From contig NC_089320.1 in NCBI RefSeq assembly GCF_036669915.1, positions 725,245 to 789,244 on the forward strand: a stretch of DNA of 64,000 nt. The letters are read 5' to 3'. Under the pieces are notes generated by a model. The model saw only the letters and a list, made by a program, of their open reading frames with translations. It ran no database searches and was not told the origin of the DNA. This stretch comes from Pocillopora verrucosa. Lineage: Eukaryota > Cnidaria > Anthozoa > Scleractinia > Pocilloporidae. Of this stretch, positions 1-13,100 are shown piece after piece. Made by a program: the position numbers and the translations under genes. How positions within the stretch are numbered: position 1 is the stretch's first letter; every line of letters begins with the position of its first letter.

Positions 1-241
1 ATGCTCGCTCCCCTTAGTGTTGCCAATTGGTCTGTTTTGTTGAACTGCATGGACGAACAGAACTACGACTTGAATGTTTTAGCTCTGTGTTCGGGAGGGT
101 TTGAAAAAAATCCAAGCAGAGAACCCGAAATGACGTGTTCTAACCGTACAGTGTGCATGTATGTCGAGTACATGTATTTACAAAAAAAAAATTGATTAGC
201 TGAACTTAAGTGTTTGAGTAGAGATTACGTACTTACTGAAT

Positions 242-410
242 AAACTGTGGTGCTGCGTCGATGGAGGGTATTACAAGACAATTTGATTTTTCAATTTAGT
301 TGATAGTATATATTGGCCACCGTGATAATTTTCAAAAGCTGACGTTTCGAGCTTTAGCCCATCGTCAGAGCGAAATTTGCACTTACTGACGGGAAAAATA
401 TCTGGCTCGA
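242..410. repeat. Dispersed repeat copy 1 (with hairpin)
   Basis: This stretch shares ordered blocks with 33165-33290: a start of the form aaactgYggtgctgcgtc, then gttgatag/gttgataa, ttggccRcc and tcaaagctgac. It also holds a hairpin (ctgacg at 339-344, cgtcag at 363-368) that the second copy has largely lost. The blocks resemble a family common in cnidarian genomes; that is from memory. It lies upstream of the first visible COPB2 exon, so probably within a COPB2 intron. Confidence 0.6.
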
Positions 411-540
411 AGACACGACGAGTAGACTAACGAAGGAAGGTCTGCTCTTCGTCATGCAGGTTTCACTGTGTGTGCTAATCAAAAATTCGCCAGGTCATGC
501 ACGTCCTCGTGTACGATGCAATAAAGTGACCAGCTTCCAC

Positions 541-616
541 TTGGCTTAGTAGCTCAGTTGGTAGAGCACGGCATCGGTATCACAGAGGTCACGCGTCATG
601 GGTTAAACTCCCGCAC
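541..616 (+). repeat. tRNA-derived SINE-like sequence
   Basis: The segment tagctcagttggtagagc matches a pol III A box and gggttaaactccc is a slightly degenerate B box about 45 bases later. The would-be acceptor stem (ggcttag against the 3' end) does not pair, so this is not a functional tRNA. A T-rich stretch follows. It is most likely the tRNA-like head of a SINE in a COPB2 intron. Confidence 0.55.
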
Positions 617-728
617 AGTCTAAAATTTTTTTCACTGCTGCTTAAGTTGTGTTTATTACTGCAAATATCCTCCTCATCTTCTTCCAAAAACTTATGCCGT
701 TACCTGATGTACCTTGTTATTTCACCAG

Positions 729-3610
729 GCTGGAAGAAGGTATTGAGTTGCTATGCAGCACGGGACGGTATCCAGAGGCAGCGTTCATGGCTCGTACTTA
801 CTTACCAAGCCATGTGTCAAAGTAAGTTTCTTCACCCTTAATTTGATAGGCAGAGTTCAACTTTTCCAAAATAAATACGGAATTTTGGCTCTCTACAAAC
901 AAAAGAGAAACAGTTGGAACTACAGTACTGCTTGGAAGTTTCCATTAAGTCTGTTTACTTTACGTACGCGTATTAAACATGACCATATATAATTGCTTGA
1001 CATCAATTGCATGCATAGTAAAAATATCACAAAATTGTTTCGATGCAATGTAGCTTTCTTGTTTTGCTTCAGAAATCCCCGATACAACTGAACATCCCCA
1101 TTGTTAAGGGTGCACTTGTGAATGGAGCAAGTCAACTGAAGTGGCTCGATTCCATCACATAAACTCCTAACTACAAAAAGTGCAGAAAGTAATCACAAGT
1201 GAAGCTTGTCGCCTTTCTAGTCGATGTTGATGGCGAAGGAAGTGAATCAAGTTTCAACAGATATATTTATGACAACATGATATTTGATTTATATATTTAT
1301 TCGGTTATTTATCTTTAGTGGGACGAGATGATACAAGAAGTTTTGTTTCATCTGATTTCTCCATGTAGTGGACCGTGAAGAGTAGTTAATAATTTTTTTC
1401 AGCTCAAGGGAATATTACAACTCTTTAACTGTATATCTACCATTTTGTTCTGTTTTAAGGATTGTCCAATTGTGGAAAGAAGATTTAGCGAAAGTCAATA
1501 AAAAGGCTGCTGATTCTCTGGCAGATCCTTCCGAATATGAGAATCTGTTCCCCGAATTTCAAGAAGCTTTGCAAGCGGAGCAGGTCAGATTAAGGACTTT
1601 TCTCAATTTCCAGATGTTCTTAATTAGGTTATTGTTTTTTGTCAACGTCTATTTTCTGCTTGCTGTTGAAAATGTTCAAGTTTCTGAAAAAAATGTCTCT
1701 GTACTCATTTTTTCCAGTTTCTGAAGCGGGAAAGAGTGCAAATGAAACCTGCTGCCCAGTATAAGCATGTTCCGGTAAGATTATTTGCGTGGTGTACAGA
1801 CTTACTTTGGTAAATGGCTCTTTGTATTCTTACATTGCCCTTTAGGCGCATCTTCGCAACCTTATTGTCATCCAATGACAGCTGTAAAAGTGTCAACTTC
1901 TCCGCATCTTGCTTTTTATAGTTTCGGGAATCCGTTCCTACAAGGTTTGACTTTACAGTGCTTACCTCTCTGTTGACACTGGCAAATATGGGACCTTGAT
2001 TTGTGTGGCAATTTTTTTTCATTTATAGAGTAACTCTGAGCGTGATGTGTTTGAAGAAATGAAAGCAGCCAAGGAAGATGGAAGCTTGGACTCAATTCTC
2101 GTGAGATATTTTTTCAGCTTGTGGTTTAAATTGTTGTCATGTTACTTTGCTTTTTTGAGTCTTAAAAAACTGACGATCTTTTAAAGGGGACCCTTAAGTG
2201 ATAGATTGTCATGGTGGGTCAATACCGAAGAGTTAAGAATAGCCAAGAAGAAAATGAAATGAAAGAAAATTAATAGCAATTACAACCAACAAACCTGCAG
2301 ACGTTAAGCTTAACCCCTTGCCCTAAGGGTGACTGGATTCTAATTTCCTCTTACAGTGTCACCCTTGAAACGAATAGTAAAGGAAATTATCACCAGTTCA
2401 AAAAGCTCCTGATTGTCAAACAATTCTCCTAGTCGGTAACATAAGAAATGTAAAGGGAACAGTGTGGAGAGTGTTAATTTTGTGGTGTAAAAGGTTAATA
2501 TGCCAAGGTGTACAAAACATGGCGGAACTCCTTACTGTGTAAATCCTCGGTTTAATGTCCCGATTTCAAACCTTCGTTGTCTTAGTCATTTGCATTAGAT
2601 ATTTACGTGGTTTTATTTCAGGCTTCGGTAGAAAGTTTGTCTTTCGGTGAACCTTCTGCATCCCAGCCAATCGAGCCGTCACCTCCCTCATTGGCTTCCA
2701 GATCGTCAGCCGCAACTCACTCTTCACCGCCTCCTGCGCCTGCGGACAGACCGCCAGCGGCTAGACCTCCAGCGGCAGAAAAAGAACCCGTGAAAAGTCC
2801 TGCTGCCGATACGAAACCTGCAGTCGAGGATGATAAGGTGAGAGAGGTTACTGTTGTTGTTCCTTTGTGATTTCCATTCTTTCTCTTTCCCTCTCTCCTG
2901 TTCGGTTAATGCCCAGTCCGTTTCTTTTGTATTAACAGTTGAAAAAAATCCTGCTGTACCTTGCATTACAGGACGAAGACGAACTCGACGATTTCGACTT
3001 CGGTGGTCAGGACGATGACGAAGACGTAAGTTTCCCAAAATGTTACTATTGTTTTATTGATCCTTATCTCAATTCCGTCAGACACGTAACGAACAAAGTC
3101 TTTGTGATGTGCCAAATTTTAATGGCTACAACTGTTGCTATTGTAACCACTACTGTAGCTTACAACCGATTGCTGACTTTGAAATTGAGATAAAAATTTC
3201 AGTTAGATCCTTTTAAAGCATTGATTTTGGGACAATTTTTTTATCTGGTAGTTTTTGTCTCAGTATGTTATTCCTTTTTCGTATTTTAACACAAACCTTT
3301 TCCTTATACTCACGAACGTACGGCAATGTCTTTTATTTAAAGCAATTTATGTCCAGTACGAGGTGCTTTCTTGTTGAATATTTGATGCAAAAGTCACCGG
3401 CGGTACTTTCATGCTATTTTCATTTTTCAAAACAAAGTCTATTATTTCTCCCCCTTTAAACATTTTTCATAGTAACTTTTTACTCCTGGTAAGTTAAATT
3501 TTGCAGTCCTCTGTAACAGTTGCATATTTCTGTTCTGTTCGCAGGACGACCTCAATATAGATGATGATGACCTTTTAAATGACGATGACGATGATTTTCT
3601 AGCTGATTAA
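729..3610 (+). CDS. COPB2: Coatomer subunit beta-prime (COPB2), C-terminal exons
   Basis: COPB2 is a WD-repeat subunit of the COPI coat, which drives retrograde Golgi-to-ER and intra-Golgi transport. Only the 3' part is in the window. Seven exons join in frame: 729-821, 1460-1583, 1718-1774, 2029-2100, 2622-2837, 2972-3025 and 3545-3610. The first reads TGRYPEAAFMARTYLPSHVS, the second VQLWKEDLAKVNKKAADSLA followed by DPSEYENLFPEF, both hallmarks of the alpha-solenoid end of beta-prime-COP. Exon 5 encodes a Ser/Pro/Ala-rich linker and exons 6-7 a very acidic tail ending DDDDDFLAD and TAA. Every junction has GT-AG borders and consistent phase, and the last five introns are phase 0. The WD repeats and earlier exons lie to the left of the window. 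I found no earlier COPB2 exon in 1-728. Confidence 0.93.
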
Positions 3611-5106
3611 CAAATTCATATTACTCGGGGTTTGTTCCTTGAGGGAAAAAAATGGAATTGCACTTTATTTTCCGTGTAGTGGTAGATTGAAAAAAAAATT
3701 TTTTTCTTTAAAATTGTCGGAAACTGACGCCGATGCGATAAACTGTATTGTTAAGTGGTGGTTCGTTTTCAGTGGGTTGTTTTCACGTAATTTCTACCAT
3801 ACGTTAGAGATTGACAGAGACATGAAATGCCCATAAACTCTAGGTGAACAAAGTATGAAATACCAACGTCAATTTGTTTTAACCAGTGAAAGCGGTTCGA
3901 TTCCCTTCAGTGTTTATGGTAATGACAAAGAGAAACTATAGTCGATAAAATACAGAATTAAAATTGTTGTTTTATTGAGTATGACTTTTTTTTATCGAGT
4001 ATAACTTTTTAAAGCTGGTTTTGAATGCAACTACCATTGTCATTGGGCGGGAAATGCGAAATGAAGAGACTTGCTACCGTGAGAAAACGTTAGATAACTT
4101 AGGATGAGCGGTTGAGTCATTCAAGAGACGTTTCTTTAGTGTAAGAATAATTATTTATTGCATTATAGGTTATTTCACTTGTGCGTTTTTAGATACACCA
4201 GTCTTGTGACAAGACCCAACCTTTCCATTTTTAGTATTCTAGTAATAAGTTGCCTCTTCGCGTGTTCGTGGACTTGATTGCTTCTTCTCCGAACGGTGGG
4301 TAAGCCCCGTAAATACGCTTTTTGTTCAACTGTTCCAACCATGATCTTTTGTTATACTGTGTTCAACAGAAAAACATGCATCTTGTATTAATTATTTGTA
4401 ATGAGTGCATTACAAAGAATGAAGAGGTCGGTAACAGGGGCGCAAAACATGATTACATAATCATCTATTCTTCCCTGTGTCTTGGGATAGGTGGTCACCC
4501 TGTTCCGGCTTTTTACGGGATAGTCCGCCCTATAGGTGTTCACTTGTCAGGCTTCAAATGAGAGGGATTTCAAGAGTTGACGCTCATGAAAGGACAGGGG
4601 AATGTGTTTTTGGGAATTGTAAAGAGGCGTTTGAGGGTCTCATGTTACAGTATAATCCCGTAGTAACATCAGAGGAGAAGAAATAGCGCTAGTGGCGAGA
4701 GCACTCAACTGCCATTTATTGCTGTGATCCGCCAATCATGGGTTGAGTTAATTGTTGGTTTATGTCTTAGTTCGGATGGTTTTCTAACCCTAATCTCAAA
4801 CCCCTCCCCTCCCCCCCAAGGAACCAACACCCCAAGTTGAATGTCGAATCAAAAGAATGGACAAGAAAAACAACCACTGAACTATCCCTCGCTAAATTCG
4901 ATTTACTTATATCGTTCTTATTCTTCAAATGGGATGCATGGGTTACTTGTGAAAGGACTACCATTTTAAATTGTAATTTTGGAAAATGGAGTTTGAATCT
5001 GTCAAAATTCATGAAAAAATTAAGGGTATTGAAAAGTTTGACCTCGGGAGAAGGGGAAAAACATTCCCGTGTAGCCTTTCTCTTAGGGCACAAACGCTTC
5101 AGTTAC
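3611..5106. other. COPB2 3' flank to first peptide gene
   Basis: The start should be COPB2 3' UTR. ATTAAA at about 3957 is a possible weak poly(A) signal. The rest is AT-rich with no convincing gene. A second exon for the minus-strand peptide gene at 5107-5295 should lie here; a T-rich acceptor ending in cag just right of about 5008 is one possibility but is not compelling. Confidence 0.4.
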
Positions 5107-5295
5107 CCTGCTGCAGCCATAAAGGGACATTCCACATATCCGCTTCCGTGCCTGTCCTTGTTTGCTTTCTCTCGCTAAAAGGTTCTCCACAGATAGTGCA
5201 CTATCATCGACATGGAAGATTGGCGAACCTCTGACAGCAACAGACACCAACGACAGAGTAGCTATTGTAAATAACAACGCGATTGAAACTTGCAT
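5107..5295 (-). CDS. Secreted Cys-loop peptide precursor 1 (CGMSLYGC), exon 1
   Basis: ATG at 5295 opens 63 codons. Residues 1-23 form a signal peptide (MQVSIALLFTIATLSLVSVA start). A short acidic propeptide follows to about residue 48, then a basic RKR site and the loop ICGMSLYGCSR. The loop has two Cys with six residues between. Reading through would run only a few codons, but a good donor (AGG/GTAACT) follows codon 63 exactly in phase 0, so a short second exon is expected downstream. Its closest relative here is the gene at 9997-10197 (CGMSYYGC). KR before the loop fits prohormone cleavage to release a ring peptide of about a dozen residues or more. Function is not established: a neuropeptide or an antimicrobial peptide would both fit. 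Confidence 0.7.
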
Positions 5296-8200
5296 TTTCC
5301 AGTTCTTTCGTCTTGGCGTTTGTTACTGCAAGAGGAAAGATGTCAAGATGTATGAAGACTTCCGTTACACGCATTTTTTCAAATGTCATCGAATGAAACT
5401 ACTTTTTTTTTTTTTTGCGGCTTACCTCTTCTTATCAAGGTTGACTGAAACAATAACCAGTCGTCAAAGAGAGAGAAACTTAAAGGGCCCCAATAGTTGA
5501 AAAATAATAATTATAAAAATAAAAAAGGGGCTTGATCTGAATCATAAACAGTCAATTTTTTACGTAACTGTACATCACTGCATTCGCAAAGACACGCATC
5601 TCACAACGGATTTGTCGTTTAGAACCTTCCATATTAACCGATTTTACTCTCCTCAAAGACGTAAAGAACAGATTCTATTATTTTCTCTTTCCTTAGAAGC
5701 TTTTCCATTTTCTTTCATTCGTATTTTGCGACTATAGCTTAGTTGTTTTGTCTAGTACGACAATAAGACTGCTTTATGTCATTAGCTTTGTATAGGTCTT
5801 TCGAGACCCTTTTTTTTAACGACGCAATGCTGCATATCGACCTATACACGAAGTTTTTACAATACTCACCTCTCAGTAGTGAAGTAAGACGCCGGTCGTT
5901 GTCTGCCAAGTCCTCATGAGGTTCGACCTTTTTGTCAGTGGTGTTCCGGCTTTTTTAATGCGCTCTTCACTGATAAGCTTTTCTTCGTCTTACGAAAAAA
6001 AGACTCGAACAATAAGGACCCTCCCATTCCATTTTCGCCAGGGACTCTTACACACTGCGATCGAAGTAACTTTTATTTCAAAAACTTTTTAATGAGGAGT
6101 TTCGCAAAGCCCATTGTTATTAAACCTTCGCATTGTTCGCAGAAATAATAGAAATTAACGTCTCGCAAAAACTATCGCTAACAAGTCTTCATAGGCGTTT
6201 GATCAGCGTCATGTTATATCGTTAGAGTACTAAAAGAAAAAAGAAAGCTAAAAAGTGTCTCTTAAAATTTTTCTATTCTATGTTCAAATTAAACGTGAAA
6301 ACGTCTCCCAGCTGGAAAAGGTCTTTAGTGAAATCCTTCGGTTGTATCTAGAAAAAGTAATTTTGTAAAACGATTTTAACCACGAACCGAAAAATCAACT
6401 TTATAGCTTGACAGCTGGAAGACCTTTTTACCTTCATCACACTAAGAAACCAGTTTGCAAGTATGATTTTCTCTCTTTACAGTGGGAAGAAATTGAAATT
6501 TAAAATCATTTCACATAATTTATGCAGTGTTGTCAAAACAATAAGTGATATGTACCTCCATTTTCTCATTTTCGATTTAATTGTGGCATGGTTTTTAGAG
6601 AAATTAGTTCTCTCTTCGGTGATAGATTGACAAAAAATCATGAAAACTCTCCATTTCTTATTCTACGCTGCTTAATTGCCTTTCAACAAAAAAGTACCAG
6701 TGCCCCAAATTAGAAGAAATTTTTTTTTTCAAACATTAAGGAAGACCATGGATACCTCGTTTGTATGTTTTATACACTGAACAATTTTTTTTTAATCGAG
6801 AAAGTGTTATCTAGACTAAAAAAAAAAAAAAAAAAAAAAGCAATTTTATGATAAAAAAACAATTTTTCTCGAACGAGCGAGTCTCAGAAATGGACTACAT
6901 TTCTTACCTGAGATCTTGTATTTCACCTCATATATATTTTGTTTCCTTAGAATTCATGTTTTTCTCTGCCTCCCTTGACCGTTTTATTTCGGTTCAGTTG
7001 AAAAACAAAAATACTGTCAAAAGCGAAAATTATTTAGTAATTTACAGTCAAATTGTGCATCTTTTACAATTCTCCCAACAGAGGCCACTGTAAACATCAA
7101 TTGTATTTCTAGAAAGAGGCTCTCAAAATTAATTTGGTTCTGTTTGCTATTTAGTTTCGTAAATATTTTGACCGCATTTTTGCTGTTCAGTTTCTCTCGA
7201 TAGCCCGTCAATTATCTTGGTCTTGATCATTAGTAATCACTTATCCTTTTGCAAACATATCCAAACAGAACTTCTACCCATTGAGTTGAATCAGGAATAA
7301 GCGATCTGCAAGGAAAGATTTTCTTATGGTGTAAAGTCACTCACTTCTTTTATTGTGCAAGACTGGTTTCTTTTTTATGTCCTCCAATTTTCCGCAAAGT
7401 CATCAAACGTGAAGGAAAAATACCTCTCTTTGTTACTGGAAACTAAGAAATATTTGTCTTCCTAAAATAATTATTGTAATAGTTTCCTGATGAAAAGAGA
7501 ATATAGAGCTTTTTTTTTTAACTCGAAGTTATTATAACACGTGGTTCTAACTTCAGCGTTCTTTCTTCGAAATAAGAAACATGTAAGAAGTTTATAGAAA
7601 ACGAGAGATACCTTATTTAAGAGTTTCTTCTCGCATGCTTCGTGTCTGGATAAACGCACAACTAACGCCCGAACTAACTGTTTCAAGGCAATTTCAACGC
7701 AGTAGTTTGAATATCCTTTGAAGAGGACTCCCTTTACTCGGCTTCGATGCTTACATTCATCTCATTAAGGAATATGAAGGATGCATGCGCTAAAGAATTT
7801 GATTACACGTTTCTTCTAGCTAAATGTATGTTACAATGGTGATTTTAAATGTTGCACTTTCCTACAGTCATCCCTGACTTGTAGAAAACAATTAAATAAG
7901 TATGTTAGAGATTTTCAGCCCTGAATAAAGATTCAATCGCACTGAAGAACCATGCAGATGTTGATCCTTCTAGCAACAAAATCGAGGCATTCCGTGTAAG
8001 GCGGGATACAAGATTCTCAGCGTTTTTTCTTCGGCAAATGGGAGTAAAATTTTGCTGCCCAAACTCAGAAAATTCGGTTACGTCTTTGAAAACGCCCATG
8101 CTTTCGTGCTGCATATTCTTTTTTTTAATGAAAATTTGTTGACGTTTTCGTATTTCCGATTAAAAGAGGGCGTGAGAAATCAAGAATCTGTCAAGGCAAA

Positions 8201-9355
8201 TGCATTTAGCGAGGTCTTATTTAAAACAAAAATGCATGCATTCGCAATCTCGTTATAGATGTTAAATTTCAGAAAGTGTAGGGCTACTTCCACTAAGTGA
8301 TCACAGCTGTCGTTACTTCAAGTTTATTTACAAGGAAATCGAATCAGAAATTTCATCTGTAAAATTCCGTAACATATTCACTTTGCCCTCTTCGATGGAT
8401 GCTGTTGACATGAAATCGATATGCATCTTTGAAAATCTCTTTTCAGGAGTATTTGAACAAAAAGTTTCATGGCGCCGTGCGTTCCGAGCTTTGATGAAAA
8501 GCGATGGCTGAAATGCTTGGAAACCTTGAAGTTAATGGCAGTTTTTGTTTCACATTACTCAATTTGACTCATTACTCGAATTTAATGCGAATATCAAAGA
8601 TACAACCCTCTTTTCAATTAATAAAATTAAAAATATCGTTGTTAAGACCAAATGAGAGATGAACGATCTGATCGACCATCATGATATCTGACTACCGTTG
8701 ATGCTGGGAGGAGTTTTTAAAACCCTACATTTGTAATTGTGGCTGGAAGTAGAGTTGTTTAGGGAATATATGTAAAGCAAGATTTCAATTCCGTTGCATG
8801 GTGTTGATACAATCAACTTTTTACAACTACGTTATCTTCAAGGTTATTCCCATCAGTGCTTAAGCTATCTATGAAGTTTAATACCCTCGAGTTCCGAGTC
8901 ATTTTAGTGGTTACTTCTGAATATGAACAATCCTATATGCGGCTGTTTTCATCTCGAAAAAACAAAGACTTTCTTCCTCTAAAAAGGAGGAATATTCACG
9001 TCACCTCTTGAATATATTCAACACACGCTGAGCTACTAATATTGATTTCTAAATATTTTAATGGTTTTAAAAATAACAAGTTATTAACTATAAGCCTTAA
9101 CTCAAGAATATTAAATATAGATAGTTTTATTCATATTTTCGTGAGTGTTTGAAGGTGAGCGATCAATTTTGATCCCAGTTGTTTGCCGTTCTTCGCTATC
9201 AACGTCTCTGCGCGAAGGTACGATCTTCATGATCGCGCATGTTGCGAAGTGGAGGCATCCATGACTTTTTTCTGCGTTTCTGTTTTAAACATAGGAAAGA
9301 AATTATAGATATATCATATAAGATCGTTGCTACAAAATACCAGACTTTCTTGTCT
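5296..9355. other. AT-rich intergenic stretch
   Basis: I see no supported gene here apart from a possible terminal exon at 8949-8978(-). It holds a poly-T run near 5402, a run of about 20 A at 6820-6839 and many short chance open frames with AT-driven composition. Confidence 0.4.
8949..8978 (-). CDS. Candidate terminal exon for precursor 2
   Basis: On the minus strand a strong acceptor (attcctcctttttag) is followed in phase 0 by nine codons RKKVFVFSR and TGA. Joined to the donor at 9996 it would end the CGMSYYGC precursor with a basic-hydrophobic tail across an intron of about 1 kb. This is an inference from splice signals and phase alone; other acceptors are possible. Confidence 0.25.
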   Translation of the reverse strand, partial: RKKVFVFSR

Positions 9356-9425
9356 TCTTTCCCCCCCCCTCTCTCTCTCTTTCACCCTTCCCCCCTCCCC
9401 TCACCTCCACCTCACATTTCACCTA
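9356..9425. repeat. Pyrimidine tract
   Basis: About 65 bases are almost pure C/T on the plus strand, with C9 and (CT)n blocks. Such tracts can form triplexes and are often length-variable. No coding role is seen. Confidence 0.75.
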
Positions 9426-9892
9426 CGTAATACGATTCGCAGCACTGTTTCCGAAAATCTTGCTTGTTCAAGTTAGCAGATTTTTTTGGACGTTTTGTCA
9501 TGGTATCGTATATTCCCTATACAAGGTTTTACCCAGTTATGACAAGATAAGAATTGTCATTTACATGGATTTCGACCACCAAGTATGCGAGTAAGGCCGA
9601 AGGTGCTGCTGGGAATTCAGACCTTCGGATTCGTGTGGTTTCATTCAAAACGTGCTGGGTTAATTCAGCACCGCAGTTAAGCACAAGTGCCAATAACTCA
9701 GATCTCTTTCAGGGGTCTCACCAAGATCCAATGACCGACACTCTACCGCCGCCTAGAAGACTTTTACCGCCGTTTGTTCAGCATGCGAGCAGGCTCTCGG
9801 GCCTTGCGGCCCTTTTCTAAGCACAGCCGAATTTCACACCATCGGCGGCCGCCGAAGGAAAAAGTTGTCGAAACCTTGACTTTATATAAGAC

Positions 9893-9900
9893 CCAGGCTC
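9893..9900 (+). promoter_or_regulatory. Orphan TATA box
   Basis: TATATAAG lies at the end of a GC-richer block (9550-9900) and is followed about 25-30 bases later by ctcttctgtagttcag, a plausible start region. No plus-strand open frame of note follows. It may be a decayed promoter or part of a repeat. Confidence 0.3.
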
Positions 9901-9996
9901 TTCTGTAGTTCAGGACAGTGCCAGTCAAGCCTAAGTATCAAACAATTCAATGGAGTATTATTTCATAAACAATTAGCATATGTCTTTGCTTCTCAC

Positions 9997-10197
9997 CCCA
10001 TTTTTTCTGCAGCCGTAATACGACATGCCACAAAGATTATTGCCCCGTTTGAGTTGCATGAATCGCTTAGCTGCTAAAGATCTGAGGTCCATTGTAGGGA
10101 AGTCGTCAGTACTTGATAGATCTGAAGACGCTGCGACATCATGGATGAAGATGGAAAGAACGACGACTGTGAGTAATAATGCATGTAAAAGTTGCAT
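9997..10197 (-). CDS. Secreted Cys-loop peptide precursor 2 (CGMSYYGC), exon 1
   Basis: ATG at 10197 opens 67 codons. Residues 1-23 are a signal peptide with core LLLTVVVLSIFI ending VAAS. An acidic propeptide rich in D/S follows, with basic sites AAKR and LKR at about residues 44 and 51, then GNNLCGMSYYGCRKNG. The Cys pair encloses six residues, and six of the eight loop residues equal those of precursor 1 outside the single L/Y change (CGMS-YGC). The donor GGG/GTGAGA follows codon 67 in phase 0. The most likely terminal exon is at 8949-8978. The two CGMS genes lie 4.9 kb apart on the same strand and look like a tandem duplication. Mature peptide would start after LKR. Role unknown. Confidence 0.72.
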
Positions 10198-13100
10198 TTT
10201 GTTGATAAGCTCTTGCTTCCTGTTTTAATAGAAAAAAGTTTATGAAAATCCATTAGGTACAGTTCCATCGCATTCACTTTTTTGCATGTCAGATTATGTT
10301 ACCCTCTCTGATCGAGTAACTATCTATAATTGCTATCTATAAGTTCTCTTTGATAAAATATAACATCTTTTCACCACACTTGTTATCACATTTATTCATT
10401 ACTAACGTTGACTATTTGTAAAGAAGTGCGAAGCTGATAGAAACGAGAGCAAGTAAATGGAATCAGTACAACGTACATGAGGGGATTAGATGTTCTTCAA
10501 ATCCTCTCATTAAAAAGTTTTCAAATAACATCCAACACCTATATTTCATGGTTGTATCATAGAAGGTTCACAAAAAACCTAGAAAATTTGAAATACTCAC
10601 CTATTTCGTCAAAGCCACTTTTGGTAATGAAGACAGAAAATTTAGTTCATGCTTAATTAATGACTCAAATAATCCTAAACATTTGTTTTGGCTTAAATAT
10701 AATCATAAAAAAAAACAAGAAATAAATAAGATAGAAAAAAAATTGAGAATAGGAGAGAAAAATGAAGTTTTACAGCTATAACTTATTACTAACGAGAAGC
10801 TACGAGAATACTCAAGGTACTTTTAATAAGTTACCTTTAAGTTCAGTTACTGAGTGTTAAAGTAATGAGGTGAGATGCAGTTGTTTGCATAAATGAAGCT
10901 TTGAAAATTTAAATGAATAAATCCAAATTTAAGAAAATACAGTTTATTTAAATTTTTTATTATCCCTGACAATTTTAAAGTTACCGTTGCTTTCGTTCGG
11001 CGCTTGTTAATTTTGGTGATAAAAACCTCAACATATATACAATATATATACATATATATATACATATATATATCATATACATATCATATATATGCATATA
11101 TAGCTTCGCTCTTTCAGAGTATCCAAACAAATTTTCATCGAGAAAAATTATCACTGACCGAGACAAATATACATATTCGTGTTTCGAGTTATCTTAGGAG
11201 GCAAAATGAAATGAAATTTCTCATTAGAAACAACCTTTCCATGGAAAAATATTAAAATGTCGCTATTTAGGCTTACCTTTTGAACAGAGCGTGTGCTTTA
11301 CTGGTGCACACGTTAGAAATGATGTCTTCTACGTAAAGTAGCAGGTTCTTGGTTGTGTATATCTGCTTATGAAGTCTTCGCATTTATAGAGTGTTTACAA
11401 TGAGCTCCCGCCCATCCAATTTCCGCCGAAAACTCCTTAATTCACTACACTTGGAATAACTTTTGTTCTTCCATTTCCTTTTGGCGTCGCTCTGTTTAAA
11501 CATTATGACAGCTATGGACTCGTTAACGTTGGCCTTGTCCAAAGTGGCAATTAAAAAGAAGAAACTTGCTATTCCGGAATGAATTACTATTATGGCTTGT
11601 TGCTTAATGGACTTCTTTAGAAAGACAAACCATGAACCTGGTAGTTTTGCAATCCTATGACAAACTATAAACTGACATTTTCGTAATCTTAACTTCAAAT
11701 TAATTCTTCCGAAGGATTTTCCGCATCAGTCCCCTATTCTATGATTGGAATCACAGTTTATCGTGATTTCCAAACGTTATCTCGCGGGTAACCTATAAAA
11801 GTTACTTTCATCACCTGCACTCTTCTCATTCTTTATCGATCAAAATTTACTACATAACCTGGATGTAATATTTTTCTTTCAGACGTCCCTCTACACGAGA
11901 ATATTACGATTTAAGTTGCAAAAACTACTCAGGTTTCTTTGAAGTAGAAGTCGTTTTTACGAAAGGTGTTCTTTGGGTTGAATTTGCTACAGAAAAAGGA
12001 TTACAGAGCCCATGATGATAATATCTTTTTTTTATGCACCAGACGCCATGAATTTTTGTTTAAATTTTGAACTACAACAAAATTAGTAAACAAGGAGAGA
12101 AAACTTGCAGCAATAACTTGAAGACTAGGAAATAATCATTAAACTATCTGCCAGTTCTTTAAGTTCTGGCGTCTTCCGTTTGAAAAATGAAACAGCTTTT
12201 AGCAATTGAAAGGCATGTGTCGTGCTCTAATAGAAGATATTAAAACCCAATTTAACAGTGTTTGCTTAAAGTACAGTTCCTTTCCTCTAAATCTTCACTT
12301 GGGTTTGTCGTTAGCCCACGCTATATATATATATGTCTTCTCAATTAAAGTTTCTCTGAGTTTGTCTTTTTACAATTGCATTTGACACTTCCCGACAAAG
12401 AAGCTTTCAAGAGATATGTCGCGCCCAATTCAAAGAGAAATCTGCAAAACTGAATAAATTCCTTATTTTAGATCCTGCGCCAGACGATAATCTTTTATTT
12501 ATTTGTCGCAACTTTCGTGTTAACAAAAAACTGGTACACATATCTTACTTTCACGAAGAGTTCAATTTCTGATGGAAAAGTGCTCAAAAATATATTTGGA
12601 ATGATGAGTGATTTATTGATTTTGTTACATGGTTAGAAATCAAGCAATAAGGTAAATTTTGATGCTAATTTTCAATTTATATAACAAAAACAGTTCATAA
12701 CTTCTAACTCTGCCTATATTACGGTCTTTTACACGAAAATCCATCAGAGTCACATCGAAGATATGGTGATGTAATTTGACTGAAATCCCTTGATCCAATA
12801 TTCTAGTAAAAGTGCGAAACGTTTATAGCTGTTTCATTTTTTTTGCGTGGGAAAGGACTCAAACCATTATTTTCTTTACTAATAACCATTTGCTAAAGAG
12901 AAAAAAACTTTTCAAAACACAACGATTGTTACATGTATTATGGCCTGAGGGTCCTTTAGCGATACGAGACTAATAAGCTTTTGAATTGACTGTTATTGTC
13001 AAATTACCTAACAAGAATTCATTAAGTACGTTACGTTTGTTTTAGAAAAATGTCCTATATGCCTCAGAAATAGCTTGAAAAGGTTTAAACGATGTTTTTG

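Noticed and set aside
1..195. Open frame as an upstream COPB2 exon
   Set aside because: The 64-residue translation has no match to the expected COPB2 region and no proper splice borders.
541..616. Functional tRNA gene
   Set aside because: A and B boxes are present, but the acceptor and other stems do not pair and the B box is degenerate; treated as a SINE-like repeat.
4684..4745. Second tRNA-like element (agcgctagtggcgagagc)
   Set aside because: The A box is off consensus at a key position and no B box is convincing.
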